A stretch of 64,000 nucleotides of DNA. It comes from Planctomycetota bacterium. GTDB lineage: Bacteria > Planctomycetota > J058 > JAJDCP01. The position numbers and the translations under genes were made by a program. A model generated the notes under the pieces. It did no database searches, had not been told where the DNA came from, and saw only the letters and a program-made list of their open reading frames with translations. Below, piece by piece: positions 33,651 through 42,785 of the stretch. The DNA is taken from contig JAJDCP010000005.1 in assembly GCA_029260765.1 (NCBI GenBank), positions 62,001 to 126,000 of the forward strand, given 5' to 3'. Every line of letters begins with the position of its first letter. The stretch's first letter is position 1.

Positions 33651-34489
33651 GACTCCAACAAGGGTTGCAGGGACTTCACCAGCCGGTCGAGCGCCGTCAG
33701 TTGGCTGAGCAGCGGCCGCACCAGCTGCAGAGGCCAGGCGCAAGGGCCGTCACACAGGGCCTCGTCCGGCTCGGGATGCACCTCGAGGAACAAACCGGCA
33801 ATGCCCTGGGCCACGCCCGACAAAGCCAATGAGCGCAGGTACTGGCGTCGGCCCGCAGTCGCGTGACCGAGCCCCCCTGGCTGTTGGAGCGAGTGGGTGA
33901 CGTCGAAGATCAGCGGGCAGCCCGTAGCCTTCATCACCGGAAACCCAAGGAAATCGACGATCAGGTTGCCATAACCGAATGAGCTGCCCCGTTCGCCGAG
34001 CAGCACCTGTTCGCAGCCGAAGCTGCGGCACTTGGCCACGATGTTGGTCACGTCCTGGGGGGCCAGAAACTGGCCCTTCTTGACATGGACGGGCCGTCCG
34101 GTTGCGCAAGCGGCTCGCAAGAGGTCGGTCTGGCGGCACAGGAAGGCCGGAATCTGCAAGATGTCGACGACCTCGGCCACAGGTGCCGCTTGGGCTGGCT
34201 TGTGGATATCTGTGAGCAGAGGAACGTCGAAGCGTTGCTTGACTTCGGCGAGCATCTCGAGCCCACGCTGCAGGCCCGGCCCGCGAAAGCTCTCGGCCGA
34301 GCTGCGGTTGGCCTTGTCGAAGGAGGCCTTGAAGACCAGCGGCAGCTCGACGGCGCGGCAGGCGTCGACGAGCTCCGTGGCGACCTCGAGAGCCAGCTCA
34401 CGCGACTCGAGTACGTTCAGGCCCGCCAGCAACACCAGGGGCGCGTCGTTGGCGAGGGGGGTTCCGGCGACCACGACGGACTGCGGCAT
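33647..34489 (-). CDS. kdsA: 3-deoxy-8-phosphooctulonate synthase
   Basis: A 280-residue protein, close to the E. coli enzyme in length. It carries LAGLNVLES, FKASFDKANRSS, FRGPGLQRG, LTDIHKP, PAFLCRQTDLL, VKKGQFLAP and IFDVTHSLQQPGG, all typical of KdsA. It condenses arabinose 5-phosphate and phosphoenolpyruvate to Kdo 8-phosphate for LPS. The Asn in NVLES, where metal-dependent KdsA has Cys, marks the metal-independent class. AAGGAA precedes ATG 34489. It is coupled to uvrA by a GTGA overlap. Presence of kdsA implies a Kdo-containing LPS in this organism. Confidence 0.96.
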   Translation of the reverse strand: MPQSVVVAGTPLANDAPLVLLAGLNVLESRELALEVATELVDACRAVELPLVFKASFDKANRSSAESFRGPGLQRGLEMLAEVKQRFDVPLLTDIHKPAQAAPVAEVVDILQIPAFLCRQTDLLRAACATGRPVHVKKGQFLAPQDVTNIVAKCRSFGCEQVLLGERGSSFGYGNLIVDFLGFPVMKATGCPLIFDVTHSLQQPGGLGHATAGRRQYLRSLALSGVAQGIAGLFLEVHPEPDEALCDGPCAWPLQLVRPLLSQLTALDRLVKSLQPLLES

Positions 34490-34566
34490 GGTGGTTCCTT
34501 GGAGATGGATAGAAGAGCGCCCAGACCGCCGCCCGGGCAGGCCAACACTCTACCACAGCCCGGCCG

Positions 34567-35010
34567 CTACTGGAAGGTGTCGTGCGACCTTCTCATATGG
34601 ATGGTGATTCCTTCGACGGCCGTCGCAGCGGTTTCCAGGTCTCCGTCGCAAAGCAACAGCTCGAGCGCGAGCAGTTTTTGGATCAGGACCACCATTCCAC
34701 CTCTGTAGGCGCGCACGAATTTCGCTCTCTCACCTTCCTCGAGCTTGGCGGCGGCGGCAGGTACGAGCACCTTCGCCTCAAGGGCCGCCGTCTGCATGCC
34801 GCACACGGCGTCGAGGCTGGCCTCGCCGAGATTCCCTGCCGAGGCTTGCATGCGCAGGTTCAGGTAATGGAATTCGAGCAGCTGCATGCTGCGTTCCAGC
34901 GGGGATTCGCCGTCGTCAGCCCGCGCGGGCGTGGCCGTTCCGACGAGTACCACCAGCGCGAGCGTCCCCACGAGCAACAGTCCGGTCGCAAGTTTCTGTG
35001 CGCTTGTCAT
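34567..35010 (-). CDS. Periplasmic cytochrome b562-like four-helix protein
   Basis: A 147-residue protein with a signal peptide (residues 1-31, ending ARA). The mature part is all helical and resembles cytochrome b562: Met42 near the first helix start and His143 in RRSHDTF at the C-terminus correspond to the Met and His haem ligands. It is shorter than or equal to family members and has no CXXCH. The ATG overlaps the stop of the cytochrome c gene in ATGA, so the two are made together. Haem binding is an inference from residue positions. Confidence 0.55.
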   Translation of the reverse strand: MTSAQKLATGLLLVGTLALVVLVGTATPARADDGESPLERSMQLLEFHYLNLRMQASAGNLGEASLDAVCGMQTAALEAKVLVPAAAAKLEEGERAKFVRAYRGGMVVLIQKLLALELLLCDGDLETAATAVEGITIHMRRSHDTFQ

Positions 35011-36239
35011 CGAGAGCCTCCCTCTGTTCCATCGACAGCCCGCAGAATGATCTCTTCAGGCCAGGGCGCGCCCTCGTCGATCCAGCGCCGGATGCAGTCG
35101 ATCTCAGCAGCGGGCATCGGTGCGTCGGGCGGCATTGGGTACACGTCACGGGCGTAGTCGTCCTTCTTCGCTTCGAGCATCCACATCAGCCGGCTCTCCT
35201 GGCTGCTTCCGGCTACGATGGCCGCATCGCCGTGGACCTTGCTCAGCTGTCCCCCGTCCAGAGCCGGGCCGGGCGCGTCCATCGCATAGCGGCTGCGGGC
35301 GTCGCCGGCCTGGTGGCAGCGCAGGCAGTGCCGTTCCAGCAGTGGGGCGATGTCACGGCCAAAATCGATGCTGTCCGGGCACGGCTCGGGCTGCTCTGCC
35401 GCCAACGCGCTGCGATAGGCCTCGATTCCCGCGGCGTCCAACGGCCCACGCCGGTGCAACTCGAGCACATAGTCGGCCAGCTGCTCGATCTCTGCGGCGC
35501 TCAGCACTCTGCCATAGTCTGGCATCTTGATGGTCTGGGCCTCGGTGAACCAGCGCGCCGGTTGGATGGGCCCCAGCCCCTGGGCAAGGAAAGCCGCCGC
35601 GGCTCCGTCGCGGATCCACTCGACCACATCCTCGCGCAGGCCTTCACGGGTCAGCAGCGCGAAGTCCGTGCCGAAGAAACCAGGAATGTAACCCTTCAGC
35701 GCGCCCGGGTTGGCCACGCCTCCCTGCCCCAGAGGCCCGTGGCATTGAAAGCAGCCGTTCTGCCGGGCGAGCTGTTCGCCGCGCGAGAGCAGCCCGTCGC
35801 CGCGCGGTTCCGGACTGCGCTGGATCAGCAGCAGATGCGCGACCAGATCCTCGCGCGCGCTCTCGTCCAGCACGTCGCGGTAGGCAGGCATGCTGAGCAG
35901 CTCTTTCGCGGCCTCTCCACTGGCAGCGCGCGCGTCGCTCTGGCCATTGTCGATCCACTGTCTCAACACGACAGCGTCGGCCGAGCTGTCGTGCAGCCGA
36001 GGCAACTGGATGCCCGGCTCGACCCCGAGCCCGGGGTTGACAGCAGGGGGCAGCTCGAGACCGTGGCAGCTGGTGCAGCCGGCGCTGACTGCGCGCTCAC
36101 GCCCACGGCTATACGGAGAGCTCTCCGGTAGCACGTGATCGCGTCCCAGCCAGAAGCCCAGGCATCCTGCCAGCATCGCCAACAGGCCCGCTCCGAGGAG
36201 CCAGCGACGCTTGCGGGAGGGGGGTTTGCTCACAACCAA
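35007..36239 (-). CDS. Membrane-anchored triple-haem cytochrome c with planctomycete-type domain
   Basis: A 410-residue protein with an N-terminal hydrophobic segment (about residues 12-32). Three haem c motifs are visible: CTSCH (55-59), CFQCH (163-167) and CLRCH (305-309). The third lies in FGRDIAPLLERHCLRCHQ and is followed by MPPDAPMPAAEIDCIRRWI, the pattern of the Planctomycete cytochrome C (PSCyt1) domain. The first two look like ordinary class I domains with possible Met ligands further on (KMPDYG after the second). It is coupled to the b562-like gene and should carry electrons in the periplasm. Its redox partner is not evident. Confidence 0.88.
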   Translation of the reverse strand: MVVSKPPSRKRRWLLGAGLLAMLAGCLGFWLGRDHVLPESSPYSRGRERAVSAGCTSCHGLELPPAVNPGLGVEPGIQLPRLHDSSADAVVLRQWIDNGQSDARAASGEAAKELLSMPAYRDVLDESAREDLVAHLLLIQRSPEPRGDGLLSRGEQLARQNGCFQCHGPLGQGGVANPGALKGYIPGFFGTDFALLTREGLREDVVEWIRDGAAAAFLAQGLGPIQPARWFTEAQTIKMPDYGRVLSAAEIEQLADYVLELHRRGPLDAAGIEAYRSALAAEQPEPCPDSIDFGRDIAPLLERHCLRCHQAGDARSRYAMDAPGPALDGGQLSKVHGDAAIVAGSSQESRLMWMLEAKKDDYARDVYPMPPDAPMPAAEIDCIRRWIDEGAPWPEEIILRAVDGTEGGSR

Positions 36240-36249
36240 CTCCTTCAGC

Positions 36250-37608
36250 TCAGATCAGCCTTTGGGCCCGTAAACGGTTGCGGTCCTCGGCAGTTCGCAG
36301 GAAGGCAGGGCGCCTGAGAATTGCGGCGATCTCCTCACCGAATCCGCCGGTCGCCCATTTTCCCACCAGATCTGACTCTTGCTTGTCTCGCTGGAAGCCA
36401 GCCTTCTCCAACGCTCGTTGCACGGCGCTGGGAGTCCGGCTGCGTTTGAGCTCGAAGCTGCGCACCAGGCGCAGATGTTCGAGCGGATCATCGCGCAGCA
36501 AGCCATCGGGGCTGTCGAAGACCACGCGCAACAGATGCACCCAGCCTACCTGGACCACGAGCATGAACAACTTGTAGACCCCATCGAATTTGTCGGGGTG
36601 TGTGCTCGAGGGCAGGCCGATGGTTGCCTGCAGGCCTCCCTCACGAGGAAACTCTACGTGTTCGACGTGGTGGTGGCCGTGGACCAGCAGCACGTTGTCC
36701 GAACCGGTCAGCAAGCTCTTGAGCTCTTCGGCTCCGTCCAGGGCCATCAGCCAGCCGTCGACCACGCGGGTCTTCAGGCGTTTCCAGATGCCATGGGTCG
36801 AAGGCATCGGGTTGATGCGATGATGGGTCATGACGATCTTGAGCACATCCGAGGGGATGCGGTTCAACTCGCTCTTCAGCCGCTCTAGTTGCTCAGCGTC
36901 GACCCGCCCACGCCCATTGAGCAGAATCTGCGCCGCCCTGCGCTTGCGGCAGACGCCAGTCGAATCGAGGCCGATCACGACCACATGGTTGCCGAGATGC
37001 CGGACGAAGGGGAAGCCATCCTCCTCGCGCGGGTGCCCGGGCAACTGCTCGAGCATCTGGGCGAAGTTGGCGAGATTGACCCGCTTGGTTCCCTTCAGCA
37101 CCAGGTCGTGGTTGCCCGGAATCACCGTCGTCTTGTGGCGCAGTTTGTGGCCCTCGAGGATCTCAACGAAGCGCTCGAGCTCGCCCATATTGCCGTGATC
37201 GACCAGATCTCCGCTCACCAGCAGCTGATCGATTTCGCCGTGGAAGCGCTGCAGGACGCGGTCGACGCACAGGTTGGTTGTGGTCAGCCGCCCGACCAGC
37301 GTGGGAGTGGAGGCGTTCTCGGTCACATGCAGGTCGGTTAGCAGCAGGATGCGGGTCGCATGTTTGAAGTCTGAGAGTTTCACGTGCTGGCCACTGTAGC
37401 CGGACTTCATCACATCGACGGTACGCTTCTGGCCGCATTCGGGGCAGAACTTCCAGCGTCCACGTAGCGGGTTCTCACAGCCTTCGCAGGCTTCGCCCGA
37501 GGCCGCCGCCGGAGGAGGGGGCTGGCCGAGGCCGCAGTAGGCGCAGAACTTGTCCTTGGAGCGGATGCGCGCACCACACTCGCAGCGGTTCGGAAATCCC
37601 CAAGGCAC
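36250..37608 (-). CDS. Metallophosphoesterase with two N-terminal zinc ribbons
   Basis: A 452-residue protein. Residues about 8-60 hold two zinc-ribbon-like modules (CECGARIRSKDKFCAYCG, then CEGC and FCPECG). A calcineurin-like phosphoesterase follows, with TDLHV, SGDLVDHG, IPGNHD, MTHHRINP and VHGHHHVEH supplying the dinuclear metal ligands. The C-terminal 100 residues are charged and match nothing I recognise. No signal peptide is present, so it is cytoplasmic. The zinc ribbons suggest nucleic-acid or protein contact, but the substrate is unknown. Confidence 0.85.
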   Translation of the reverse strand: MPWGFPNRCECGARIRSKDKFCAYCGLGQPPPPAAASGEACEGCENPLRGRWKFCPECGQKRTVDVMKSGYSGQHVKLSDFKHATRILLLTDLHVTENASTPTLVGRLTTTNLCVDRVLQRFHGEIDQLLVSGDLVDHGNMGELERFVEILEGHKLRHKTTVIPGNHDLVLKGTKRVNLANFAQMLEQLPGHPREEDGFPFVRHLGNHVVVIGLDSTGVCRKRRAAQILLNGRGRVDAEQLERLKSELNRIPSDVLKIVMTHHRINPMPSTHGIWKRLKTRVVDGWLMALDGAEELKSLLTGSDNVLLVHGHHHVEHVEFPREGGLQATIGLPSSTHPDKFDGVYKLFMLVVQVGWVHLLRVVFDSPDGLLRDDPLEHLRLVRSFELKRSRTPSAVQRALEKAGFQRDKQESDLVGKWATGGFGEEIAAILRRPAFLRTAEDRNRLRAQRLI

Positions 37609-37713
37609 GCAGAACTCCTAGTGAAATGCGCGGACTTTCGCCCTCCGCCCCTGGATGCTACTGTTGTCTCCGGATGGCTGCAAGACCTCCTCTCGCCTCG
37701 GCGGAACCAACGC

Positions 37714-39147
37714 ATGCAACCGGAACGGCAGAACCAGCAGGCCCGACGCGGGCCGCCGGTCTATTCGGTGCACGAGCTGACCGGCATCATCCGGGCGCGT
37801 TTGGAGAAGCTCTTTCCTCGTGTTGGGGTCAGCGGCGAGGTCTCCAATCTCAGCCGACCCAGGTCGGGCCATCTGTACTTTTCGATCAAGGACCGCCAGG
37901 CTTGTCTGCGGGTGGTGATGTTCCGCAGCGCTGCTCGGCAGTTGCGCTTCCGCCTGCACGATGGGCTGAAGGTATGCGCCTTTGGCAGCATCGGAGTCTA
38001 CCCACAGCGGGGCGACTACCAGCTGCTTGCGGAGCGTCTCGAGCCCGAGGGGTTGGGGGCGCTCCAGCTGGCATTCGAGCAGCTGAAGGCGCGGCTCGCC
38101 AGTGAGGGCTTGTTCGACGCGCGCAGGAAGCAAGCGCTGCCGCGTTTCCCCCGCTGCATCGGCGTGGTCACCAGCCCGACCGGGGCGGCTCTGCGGGATA
38201 TCTGCAGCACGCTGCGCCGCCGTTGGCCCCTGGCGAGACTGTTGCTCAGCCCCGCCCGGGTACAAGGCGACGGGGCGAGCCATGAGCTCGCGCAGGCGCT
38301 GCAGATGCTCGACGCGAGCGGTTTGTGCGATGTGATCATCGTGGGGCGGGGTGGGGGCAGCCTCGAAGATCTGTGGGCATTCAACGAAGAGCCACTGGTG
38401 CGGGCGATCTTCGCCGCCTGCACGCCGATCGTCAGCGCCGTGGGCCACGAGGTCGATGTCACCCTGAGCGATGGCGTGGCAGACCGGCGAGCCGTGACTC
38501 CGACGGCTGGAGCTGAGTTGGTTGCGCCTGATGTCGGTACGCTGCGCAACGAGCTGGCCCGCCGCGAGCAGCAGCTGCGGACGGGATTCCTCAAAGAGCT
38601 GCGGCGGCGACGCGACCGGCTGGGAGGTCTGGAGAAGCGTCTGCAGGGCCAGCAGCCGGAACGTCGGCTGCGCGAGCGCGCGCAACACCTCGATCAGCTG
38701 GCGATGCGCTTGGAGCGTGCTCTGGGCGGCGCTCTGCAGCAGCGACACGAGCGTCTGCGCATGCTGGCAAGAGCGCTCTGGGTCTCGTCTCCGCGCGCAC
38801 GCCTGAGCGAGGGGCTGCGTCAGCTGCAGGAATCGCGGCGGCGCTTGCTGACAGGGATGGCTGGCCAGCTGCAGCGCGCGCATCAGCGGCACCGCCTGGC
38901 TGCGGTCGCGCTGGAGGCGAAGAGCCCTCTGGGTGTGCTTGCCCGCGGCTACAGCCTGGCCACGCTGGAGAGCTCGGGACGCATCGTGACCCGACCCGCA
39001 GACGCCCCTCCGGGTAGCCGGGTGCAGTTGCGCCTGCAAGAGGGTAGCCTACGCTGCAGGGTGCTCGGGACCGGCCCCAAACAGAGCGGTGGCCGCTCCG
39101 GAGATCCCGCGCACAGCCCGCAAGCGACCTTCGGCGATTGGGTCTGA
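37714..39147 (+). CDS. xseA: Exodeoxyribonuclease VII large subunit
   Basis: From ATG 37714 the product is 477 residues, near the 456 of E. coli XseA, and puts the OB-fold (VYSVHELTGIIR, GVSGEVSNLSRPRSGHLYF) at the N-terminus; a GTG at 37621 in the same frame would add 31 residues. The catalytic domain has CIGVVTSPTGAALRDI, VIIVGRGGGSLEDLWAFN and AVGHEVDVTLSD, followed by PTAGAE and a long coiled coil rich in Arg. It degrades single-stranded DNA with XseB. No small-subunit gene follows. Confidence 0.95.
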   Translation: MQPERQNQQARRGPPVYSVHELTGIIRARLEKLFPRVGVSGEVSNLSRPRSGHLYFSIKDRQACLRVVMFRSAARQLRFRLHDGLKVCAFGSIGVYPQRGDYQLLAERLEPEGLGALQLAFEQLKARLASEGLFDARRKQALPRFPRCIGVVTSPTGAALRDICSTLRRRWPLARLLLSPARVQGDGASHELAQALQMLDASGLCDVIIVGRGGGSLEDLWAFNEEPLVRAIFAACTPIVSAVGHEVDVTLSDGVADRRAVTPTAGAELVAPDVGTLRNELARREQQLRTGFLKELRRRRDRLGGLEKRLQGQQPERRLRERAQHLDQLAMRLERALGGALQQRHERLRMLARALWVSSPRARLSEGLRQLQESRRRLLTGMAGQLQRAHQRHRLAAVALEAKSPLGVLARGYSLATLESSGRIVTRPADAPPGSRVQLRLQEGSLRCRVLGTGPKQSGGRSGDPAHSPQATFGDWV

Positions 39148-39487
39148 TCGGTGATCAGCTGCCAGCAGGCAGACTTCCCCACCCCCCGGGTCCCGCGCTC
39201 CACCTGTCTGGTGGGCGCGGGTGAACAACCGAGCCAGCCCTTCGGATATTTGAGAATGCTCCAAAGCTAACTCCTGGCCCGCCAAAGTGTCAAGCAGAAA
39301 AATCCTGCCTGCCATTCAGGCACGGCACGTGGGGCACGAGGCAGCATCAAATTCTGCCAGTTGCCGCCTGTCGCCGGGGACGCCGAGCAAGGACCTGGTT
39401 GCGGTGCGGGATTTGCGCCCCGTGGGACTAGACCGGATGCAGTCCGGTCCGGGTCCTTTGGGAACCCGAATCGGTAAGGAGGACATC
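39148..39487. other. Leader and intergenic region, 340 bases, with hairpins
   Basis: GACCGGA/TCCGGTC (39431-39449) is a perfect hairpin and GGGTCC...GGAACCC (39451-39467) a second one, both just upstream of the AAGGAGG ribosome site of the M50 protease gene. Shorter repeats (CTGCC/GGCAG and CCACC/GGTGG) lie near 39160-39215. I see no gene and no known riboswitch core. Confidence 0.4.
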
Positions 39488-40198
39488 ATGGGCGGCTCTT
39501 TCAGCCTCGGACGCGTGTTGGGCATCGACATCCGGGTCCACTTCACATTCCTGCTGTATCTCGCCATCCTGCTGGTGTGGCAGAGCTGGCTAGGCTTCTC
39601 GTTGTTGGTACTGGTCTTCGGCTCGGTATTGCTGCATGAGCTCGGGCACAGCGTGGCGGCACAGGCGTTGGGAGTGCCCGTCCACCGCATTCTCTTGACG
39701 CCCCTGGGAGGCATCGCTCAGCTGGCCCACAACCCGCACCATTGGACCCACGAGATCGCCATCGCTCTGGCCGGGCCGTTGGTCAACTTCCTGCTGGTCG
39801 CCGTGCTGATGCCTTTGGGGATGTTGCTCCCGACCGGATTCTTGCAGACTCTGGCGCTGTTGCTCGGCTGGGCCAATCTGGTGCTCGGGGTTTTCAACCT
39901 CTTGCCCGCCTTTCCTATGGACGGGGGCCGGGTCCTGCGCGCCTGGCTGACGCCGCGGATGGGCCCGCTGCCCGCCACGTTGCGAGCGGTCTCGCTCGGC
40001 AAGTGGATCGCCGTGGCCCTCGGCCTGGTCGGGCTGGTGTCCGGTCAGTTCATGCTGATCGTGGTGGCCTTCTTTGTCTATTGGATGGGGCAGCAAGAGA
40101 AGCGCTCGGCCTTGCGGCGCTACCAGTTCCCCGACTTCCAGCCGGCCGCGCGGGGGCCGACCATCTACGTGCAGCGGCGTTATCTGGAACCCTGGTGA
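39488..40198 (+). CDS. Site-2 protease family zinc metalloprotease (M50)
   Basis: A 236-residue polytopic membrane protein with AAGGAGG before ATG 39488. HELGH in VLLHELGHSVAA supplies the zinc ligands and catalytic Glu, and LLPAFPMDGGRVLRA supplies the second metal-binding Asp. About five or six membrane segments are visible. No PDZ or CBS domain is fused, so this is a minimal family member. Such enzymes cut membrane-embedded substrates, often anti-sigma factors; no partner gene is next to it. Confidence 0.9.
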   Translation: MGGSFSLGRVLGIDIRVHFTFLLYLAILLVWQSWLGFSLLVLVFGSVLLHELGHSVAAQALGVPVHRILLTPLGGIAQLAHNPHHWTHEIAIALAGPLVNFLLVAVLMPLGMLLPTGFLQTLALLLGWANLVLGVFNLLPAFPMDGGRVLRAWLTPRMGPLPATLRAVSLGKWIAVALGLVGLVSGQFMLIVVAFFVYWMGQQEKRSALRRYQFPDFQPAARGPTIYVQRRYLEPW

Positions 40199-40212
40199 TG
40201 CGGGTGGCTCCC

Positions 40213-41808
40213 TCAGTCTGCCTCGCTCCAGACATAGATCGGCGTGTGCTCCAATTCAAGCCGCACGTGCCCGTCCAGTACCGCAACCGAGCGACGTTCC
40301 GCTTGCTCCTGGCCCATGCCCGTGATCACCTTTTCCACTGTTGCTTGTGATCCACCGGTCTCGAGGGTGATGGGCAGGCTCGGCGTCCCATCCTCAGGCA
40401 GCAAGGCCGCACGCGGGTCGCGCCAGGCAATCCAGATGCGCCGGCCGGCCTTCTCCACTTGATAGACACGCGCCTGCTCGTCGGCCAGCGGCAGGCGGCG
40501 GATGCTCTCGTAGCCCCGCAGGTGTGCCATCATCTGCTGGACCGCGTAGAAGGCCGGGTAGCGCTCAAGGATCCGCCCATTGCCCAGGTCGGCGCGCAGC
40601 GCCCCGCCCCAGGCAGAGATGCCCGCGCCGGCCTCAAAGATCTTCCAGGTCGCGTGCAAGATGTCGCCGACGAAGGCCAGGTTGATCAGCTGGATCCCTT
40701 GCTCGGCTGCGATCACGGTGCGTTGCACGTGATCGGCCGCGACAAAACCGCGCGTCCAGGCAAGCGTCTCGGGATCGTTGGCGATCAACTTGGTGAAATA
40801 GCTCGCCAGACGCGGCCGGTCGGTCTCCCTCGCCGGGCGGGCCACCAGGCCCAGCCGCGCTCTCGGCCCCTCGCTGCGCGTGGCCGAGCCCCAGCCTATG
40901 TAGGACGTGGGGGTGGTGTCACTGATGATGATGGGCTTGTCGTACCCGCGCCGCCCTGTCTCGTAGTCCAGCCAGCCCACGAGGTCTTCGATCTCGTAGG
41001 GATCTCCCAGATTGTGGAGATTCAGGACGTCGAACAGATCCGGGCGGTCGAGCACCGCCCGCATATCTGCGAGCCCGTGGTGCATGTCCTTGCGGAAGGT
41101 GGTACGCCAGCGAGTGTCGTAGTCGGCAGGATCGTCGACGTCCATGTTGACGGGGGTCAGCAGGAAGGCCACGTGGGCAACCAGGACCTCGTCGTAGGCG
41201 CCATGGGCCGCCGCGTAGGCGTGCTCGAGCATCTCGAGGTAGTCGCCTACCGGCTCGGGCTCGAAAGACGAGAGCTCGTTGCCGATCTCCAGGTAGCGCA
41301 CGGGCCAACGGAGCCCGGGCATGTCCTCGTCACCGTCGGCGTCATATCGCTCGACCACCGCCGCCACCCAGCGCTTGTAATGGGGCAGGTATTCGGGCTT
41401 GGGGGTCGGGTCGGATCCGAGCGCGTTCTTGCCCAGAAGCCCCTTGATGTCTTTGGAAGCCCACGAGCTGTGCGACTTCAGGCTGATGGTGAGCTCGGTG
41501 AAGCCGCAGCGTTGATACTCGCGTACAAACCAGTCCAGCTTGCTGAATTCGATCTTCTGGCGCGGACCTCTCTGCATCGTGCCCCAGTCGACCGCTTCGA
41601 CATAGTGCTTCATGCCCGTCATGCCGGTCTCGGCGAAGGCGCGGGCCGAGCTCTCCACGAAGCGCTCGCTGTTGAAGACCACGTATTCCATCCCCACGTT
41701 GATGCCTTCGCCCGCAAAGCGGCCCGGCAACGCCCCGTCTGGCTGCTGAGCCTGGAGTTTGGAGGCCACGATCAGGCCGATGGTCAGCAGCGTAGTGGGG
41801 AAGCGCAT
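40213..41808 (-). CDS. Secreted clan GH-A-like glycoside hydrolase
   Basis: A 531-residue protein with a signal peptide (about residues 1-20, ending LQAQ). The chain looks like a TIM barrel with the GH-A acid/base signature in RYLEIGNELSSFEP near residue 175 and a following barrel strand DVLNLHNLG. Where the nucleophile Glu is expected near KPIIISDTTPTS the residue is Asp. After residue about 400 the sequence becomes a beta-rich accessory part ending RLELEHTPIYVW. GH39 or GH51-like is the best analogy. It is convergent with the M50 protease gene, 14 bases apart. Confidence 0.65.
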   Translation of the reverse strand: MRFPTTLLTIGLIVASKLQAQQPDGALPGRFAGEGINVGMEYVVFNSERFVESSARAFAETGMTGMKHYVEAVDWGTMQRGPRQKIEFSKLDWFVREYQRCGFTELTISLKSHSSWASKDIKGLLGKNALGSDPTPKPEYLPHYKRWVAAVVERYDADGDEDMPGLRWPVRYLEIGNELSSFEPEPVGDYLEMLEHAYAAAHGAYDEVLVAHVAFLLTPVNMDVDDPADYDTRWRTTFRKDMHHGLADMRAVLDRPDLFDVLNLHNLGDPYEIEDLVGWLDYETGRRGYDKPIIISDTTPTSYIGWGSATRSEGPRARLGLVARPARETDRPRLASYFTKLIANDPETLAWTRGFVAADHVQRTVIAAEQGIQLINLAFVGDILHATWKIFEAGAGISAWGGALRADLGNGRILERYPAFYAVQQMMAHLRGYESIRRLPLADEQARVYQVEKAGRRIWIAWRDPRAALLPEDGTPSLPITLETGGSQATVEKVITGMGQEQAERRSVAVLDGHVRLELEHTPIYVWSEAD

Positions 41809-42098
41809 CGCGGGAGGTCCTCGGGCTAACGGGCGGGACAGGCGGTAGACAGCAGATCACTGCTGTCGACTCTCGGACACGTTATCGCAATTCCCGCAGC
41901 GACGAAACCGCCATCATGAGCAGCGGGTCGGACAGGCTGTCTTGCACGCTTGATGGAACCGGTCGTGTTTCTTCCCAGAAGTCCCCAGAGGCCACGCGCT
42001 GCGTCACTCGGCGTGCTTGTGCCAGGAAACAGAACATGGGTCTCACGGGGCGAATGCGGTACAATCCCCCTCCCAGACGTCTCAATGGAGGACCGTCG
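41809..42098. promoter_or_regulatory. Divergent intergenic region, 290 bases
   Basis: It separates the glycosidase-like gene from the MlaC-like gene. TACAAT (42060-42065) is a plausible -10 box for the latter, with no good -35 box at the right distance. No other feature is visible. Confidence 0.35.
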
Positions 42099-42695
42099 AT
42101 GGCAGTTGTGCGCCCCTTCCTGGCCCTGGCTCTGTTCCTTGTCACACCCATCCTGGCACAGGATCAGGCAGACGAAACCGAGGCGATCCTCAAGCCGATC
42201 AAAACGATGATCAAAGGCATCCGCTTCGAGAAATATGAACTGGCGGGCAAGAGTCTGCACTGCGAAGCGATGTCCCGCGAGCTCTTCCAAGAGACCTGGT
42301 CTGAGCTGAGTCCCGAGCAACAGCAAGAGTGGATCGAGGGCTTCAGCTACCTGATGCAGAACCTCTCCTTCCGCAAAGCCCACGAGAAGTTCGAGTACCT
42401 CGACGAGGTCTTCTATGACGAGCCTGTCATCGATGGCGATCGTGCCGAGGTGGGCTCGACCATCGTGATCTACCACGACTTCAAGAAAGAAGAGATCATC
42501 CTCTCCTACACCATGCTCAAGGACGAGGCCGGCTGGCGCATCCTTGATGTCTGGGTCGAAGAGGAGAGCACGCTCGAAGGCATCCGCGAAGATCAAGTCG
42601 AAGAGCTGATCGACGACGGCGGGGTCGAGCTATTGCTCGAGAAACTGCGCGAAAAGGTCGCAGACGTCAAAGCCGAATATCCGGACGAGGACTGA
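42099..42695 (+). CDS. MlaC/Ttg2D-family (HpnM-like) periplasmic lipid-binding protein
   Basis: A 198-residue protein with GGAGG before ATG 42099 and a signal ending near ILAQ. The mature part has the MlaC layout: IKTMIKGIRFEKYELAGKSL, LFQETWSELSPEQQQEWI, VGSTIVIYHDFKKEEI and WRILDVWVEEES. These proteins carry phospholipids across the periplasm; HpnM of hopanoid gene clusters belongs to the same family. The next gene encodes an RND/MMPL protein, as hpnN often follows hpnM. No hopanoid synthesis genes are in the window. The final 40 residues are acidic. Confidence 0.8.
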   Translation: MAVVRPFLALALFLVTPILAQDQADETEAILKPIKTMIKGIRFEKYELAGKSLHCEAMSRELFQETWSELSPEQQQEWIEGFSYLMQNLSFRKAHEKFEYLDEVFYDEPVIDGDRAEVGSTIVIYHDFKKEEIILSYTMLKDEAGWRILDVWVEEESTLEGIREDQVEELIDDGGVELLLEKLREKVADVKAEYPDED

Positions 42696-42785
42696 ACCCG
42701 TCCCTCCCCCCCATAGAGTGCCTGGCCTGGTTGCCGAGCTTGCTAGCCGGGCCGCGCATCACGCCGCATCGTTTTCGGAGCCCGT

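Noticed and set aside
29568..33866. Long plus-strand open frames (29568-31565 and 31776-33866)
   Set aside because: They run antisense to uvrA and kdsA and arise from high GC content; no motif is present.
39049..39315. Minus-strand open frame of 88 codons after xseA
   Set aside because: It overlaps xseA, has no clear ribosome site and no recognisable motif.
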